Source: Collinsella aerofaciens
GTDB taxonomy: Bacteria > Actinomycetota > Coriobacteriia > Coriobacteriales > Coriobacteriaceae
NCBI RefSeq assembly: GCF_019131995.1
Contig: NZ_JAHONA010000039.1
Location: 1-13,919 of the forward strand
DNA: 13,919 nucleotides
Reading direction: 5' to 3'
The position numbers and the translations under genes are program-made. Below the pieces are notes generated by a model that searched no databases, was not told where the DNA came from, and saw only the letters and a list, made by a program, of their open reading frames with translations. Positions 12,944-13,919 of the stretch are shown here, one piece after another (within the stretch, counting starts at the first letter, position 1; each line of letters begins with the position of its first letter).

Positions 12944-12981
12944 AAACCACCACAAAGGGACAGGCACCTTTGTGGTGGTTT
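12944..12981 (+). repeat. Stem-loop repeat family A, complete copy 3
   Basis: AAACCACCACAAAGG (12944-12958) and CCTTTGTGGTGGTTT (12967-12981) are perfect 15-bp arms around GACAGGCA, one G shorter than the other copies. It lies 26 nt after the stop codon of the B3/4 gene, in the gap upstream of the MarR gene. Confidence 0.95.
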
Positions 12982-13007
12982 GGGGCATCAATAGGTTCTA
13001 GGCGCCG

Positions 13008-13727
13008 CTACAGCTCCACGCAGGGATTGTCGCGGGTTACAAGCGTCTTAACGACAACCGTCGCTCCCAGATAGCGCTCAAGCAGCTCGGCCAAGCGATC
13101 GATGGCGGCCTGGCAATCCCCCATCCGCTCGGGCTCCACGCACTCAATCGCCAGGAACGCATCGGCCGAATCGTCGGACAGGGCCGTTCGAACGCCGTCG
13201 CGCCAATTCCAGCAACGGCACACGGCGCCCGCATCATCGATGTAGGCGAGCTCGCCAGGCAGCGTCGGATCGTCCGCCTCCTCGCCAAGTGGCAAGAACG
13301 CGTCGCCGCCGTCGGTCACCGCCAGGCGCAGATTGCCCTCAATAGCATGCAAATCCTCACCGCCAACGGGCAGCGCATAAGTCAACGAAATCGTGTTGTA
13401 GATATCCACCGCCGGCGTGATGTGGCCGACCGGCTTGCCTTTGAGCACGCGCTTGAGCAGGTTCTCAACTGAGCAACGCGCGCCCTTTTTAGTCTTGAAC
13501 AGCCGGTACGCGTCACGCCAGGCCTTAACCGGCGCATTCTCGCTGATGGTATCGCTTGTCAGGTGACGCTCCGCATCGATATTGGCGCGGTCGAGCAACG
13601 CGGAAATCGCATCCACGTCCTCCTGGGAAATCTGCGCCGCGGGCTTCATGCCCTTTACGACCACAACGCCGATAGCCGCCTGCGGAAACAGCTCCCAAAA
13701 CGAATCCTCGGCAACGAAACTCTTCAT
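13008..13727 (-). CDS. Solo B3/4 domain protein (PheRS beta-chain editing-domain homologue)
   Basis: A 239-residue cytosolic protein resembling free-standing B3/4 domain proteins (COG3382 type), relatives of the part of phenylalanyl-tRNA synthetase beta chain that binds and edits mischarged tRNA. Suggestive segments are an N-terminal FPQAAIGVVVVKGM (14-27), WRDAYRLFKTKKGARCSVENLLKRVLKGK (about 70-98), the core PAVDIYNTISLTYALPVGGEDL (105-126), and GELAYIDDAGAVCRCWNWRDG (about 158-178). The order matches this family, in which the VDIYN(x)ISL stretch is the most conserved. The ATG at 13727 has GGGAG 5 nt upstream; an earlier in-frame ATG at 13742 is less well placed. It is preceded by a promoter, a structured leader and a terminator, so expression may depend on read-through. 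A trans-editing role is plausible but unproved; amino acid specificity cannot be read from the sequence. Confidence 0.82.
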   Translation of the reverse strand: MKSFVAEDSFWELFPQAAIGVVVVKGMKPAAQISQEDVDAISALLDRANIDAERHLTSDTISENAPVKAWRDAYRLFKTKKGARCSVENLLKRVLKGKPVGHITPAVDIYNTISLTYALPVGGEDLHAIEGNLRLAVTDGGDAFLPLGEEADDPTLPGELAYIDDAGAVCRCWNWRDGVRTALSDDSADAFLAIECVEPERMGDCQAAIDRLAELLERYLGATVVVKTLVTRDNPCVEL

Positions 13728-13747
13728 ATGCTCTCCCTTCATAGCGT

Positions 13748-13765
13748 GCGCCCGAGCCCGGGCGC
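13748..13765 (-). other. GC-rich hairpin in the B3/4 gene leader
   Basis: GCGCCCG (13748-13754) and CGGGCGC (13759-13765) form a 7-bp stem with a 4-nt loop, 20 nt upstream of the B3/4 start codon. No T-run follows, so it is not a terminator. It could affect ribosome access or mRNA stability. Confidence 0.6.
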
Positions 13766-13767
13766 CT

Positions 13768-13830
13768 AAACAAAAAGCGCCCTCACAGCGGCCACCTTCA
13801 AAGTCCTACGGTGCCGCCACAAGAGCGCTT
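13768..13830 (-). terminator. Terminator in the leader of the B3/4 gene
   Basis: On the minus strand AAGCGCTCT (13830-13822) pairs with AGGGCGCTT (13783-13775), continued inward by TGTGGCGG and CACC with CCGCTGTG and GGTG through several G-U pairs and one bulge. The stem-loop spans 56 nt and is followed by TTTTTGTTT (13776-13768). It ends about 41 nt before the B3/4 start and starts about 35 nt after the predicted transcription start. It therefore behaves as an attenuator for this gene or as the end of a roughly 98-nt RNA. Confidence 0.8.
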
Positions 13831-13835
13831 ACGCT

Positions 13836-13857
13836 GCCCCCATCCGGAGAAGGGGGC
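13836..13857 (-). ncRNA. 5' stem-loop of a possible leader RNA or small RNA
   Basis: GCCCCC and GGGGGC (13836-13841 and 13852-13857) form a 6-bp stem with a 10-nt loop containing TCCGGA. It lies between the predicted start near 13865 and the terminator. AGCG-TAAG-CGCT (minus strand, about 13835-13824) can pair in competition with the terminator's 5' arm, as in an antiterminator. No known riboswitch class was recognised. Confidence 0.4.
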
Positions 13858-13871
13858 GATATGTCAGGCGT

Positions 13872-13900
13872 ATTGTAACCTGAGTCATCCGCCCAAGCAA
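13872..13900 (-). promoter_or_regulatory. Promoter of the B3/4 gene leader
   Basis: On the minus strand TTGCTT (13900-13895), a 17-nt spacer and TACAAT (13877-13872) make a good sigma-70-type promoter, with initiation expected near 13865. The first two bases of the -35 box come from the edge of the family A repeat at 13899-13919. Confidence 0.7.
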
Positions 13901-13919
13901 AACCACCACAAAGGTGCCT
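13899..13919 (-). repeat. Partial copy of stem-loop repeat family A (cut by window end)
   Basis: AAAACCACCACAAAGG (13899-13914) followed by TGCCT is the reverse complement of the right half of the complete copies. The window stops inside the loop. Its orientation is the same as the half copy at position 1. Confidence 0.85.

Noticed and set aside
10956..12981. CRISPR array reading of the repeated 38-41 bp units
   Set aside because: Copies are hundreds of bases or kilobases apart, separated by genes, with no regular spacers and no cas genes.
13793..13822. Minus-strand TGGCGGCACCG and GGTGGCCGC resembling T-box sequence in the B3/4 leader
   Set aside because: The UGGN core is not preserved at the right place and the leader from the predicted start is too short for a T-box riboswitch.
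13743..13865. SRP 4.5S RNA reading of the roughly 98-nt leader RNA
   Set aside because: The conserved GGAA-tetraloop region of SRP RNA is absent.

Overview
This 13.9 kb window is GC-rich, housekeeping-type chromosome from a Gram-positive actinobacterium. Gene content, codon style (GCC, CTC, GGC and ATC heavy) and many stop-proximal stem-loop repeats point to Coriobacteriia, most likely Collinsella or a close relative. That assignment comes from recognition of style, not from a database search. Both window ends fall inside the same interspersed repeat in the same orientation, so this may be a complete contig broken at repeats.

Layout. Left part: proA (-), a divergent proline iminopeptidase gene (+), then proB (-), so the two proline-biosynthesis genes flank a peptidase that releases proline. 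The 302 bp between the converging peptidase and proB genes is packed with inverted repeats. Next on the minus strand come nicotinate phosphoribosyltransferase (NAD salvage), a small coiled-coil protein with a C-terminal membrane anchor, tRNA-Ala(CGC) with its own promoter and terminator, and a PflX-type radical SAM protein. The 535 bp between the radical SAM gene and a plus-strand polyprenyl-phosphate GlcNAc-1-phosphate transferase holds divergent promoters and a strong candidate for 6S RNA. trpS follows with a textbook terminator, then 330 bp of gene-free DNA with three stem-loops and a possible 19-codon ORF. The right part is all minus strand: a short Cys-containing MGMT-like protein, a DegV lipid-binding protein, a MarR regulator, and a solo B3/4 (tRNA-editing-like) protein preceded by a promoter, a structured leader and an intrinsic terminator.

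The most unusual feature is not a protein system. It is a set of at least five kinds of short palindromic element. They lie mostly 7-26 nt downstream of stop codons, and all carry a GGGAC core. The best represented has a 15-16 bp stem around GGACAGGCA; three complete and two half copies are present. Other points of interest are the 6S candidate, the B3/4 leader-terminator and the structured region after trpS.
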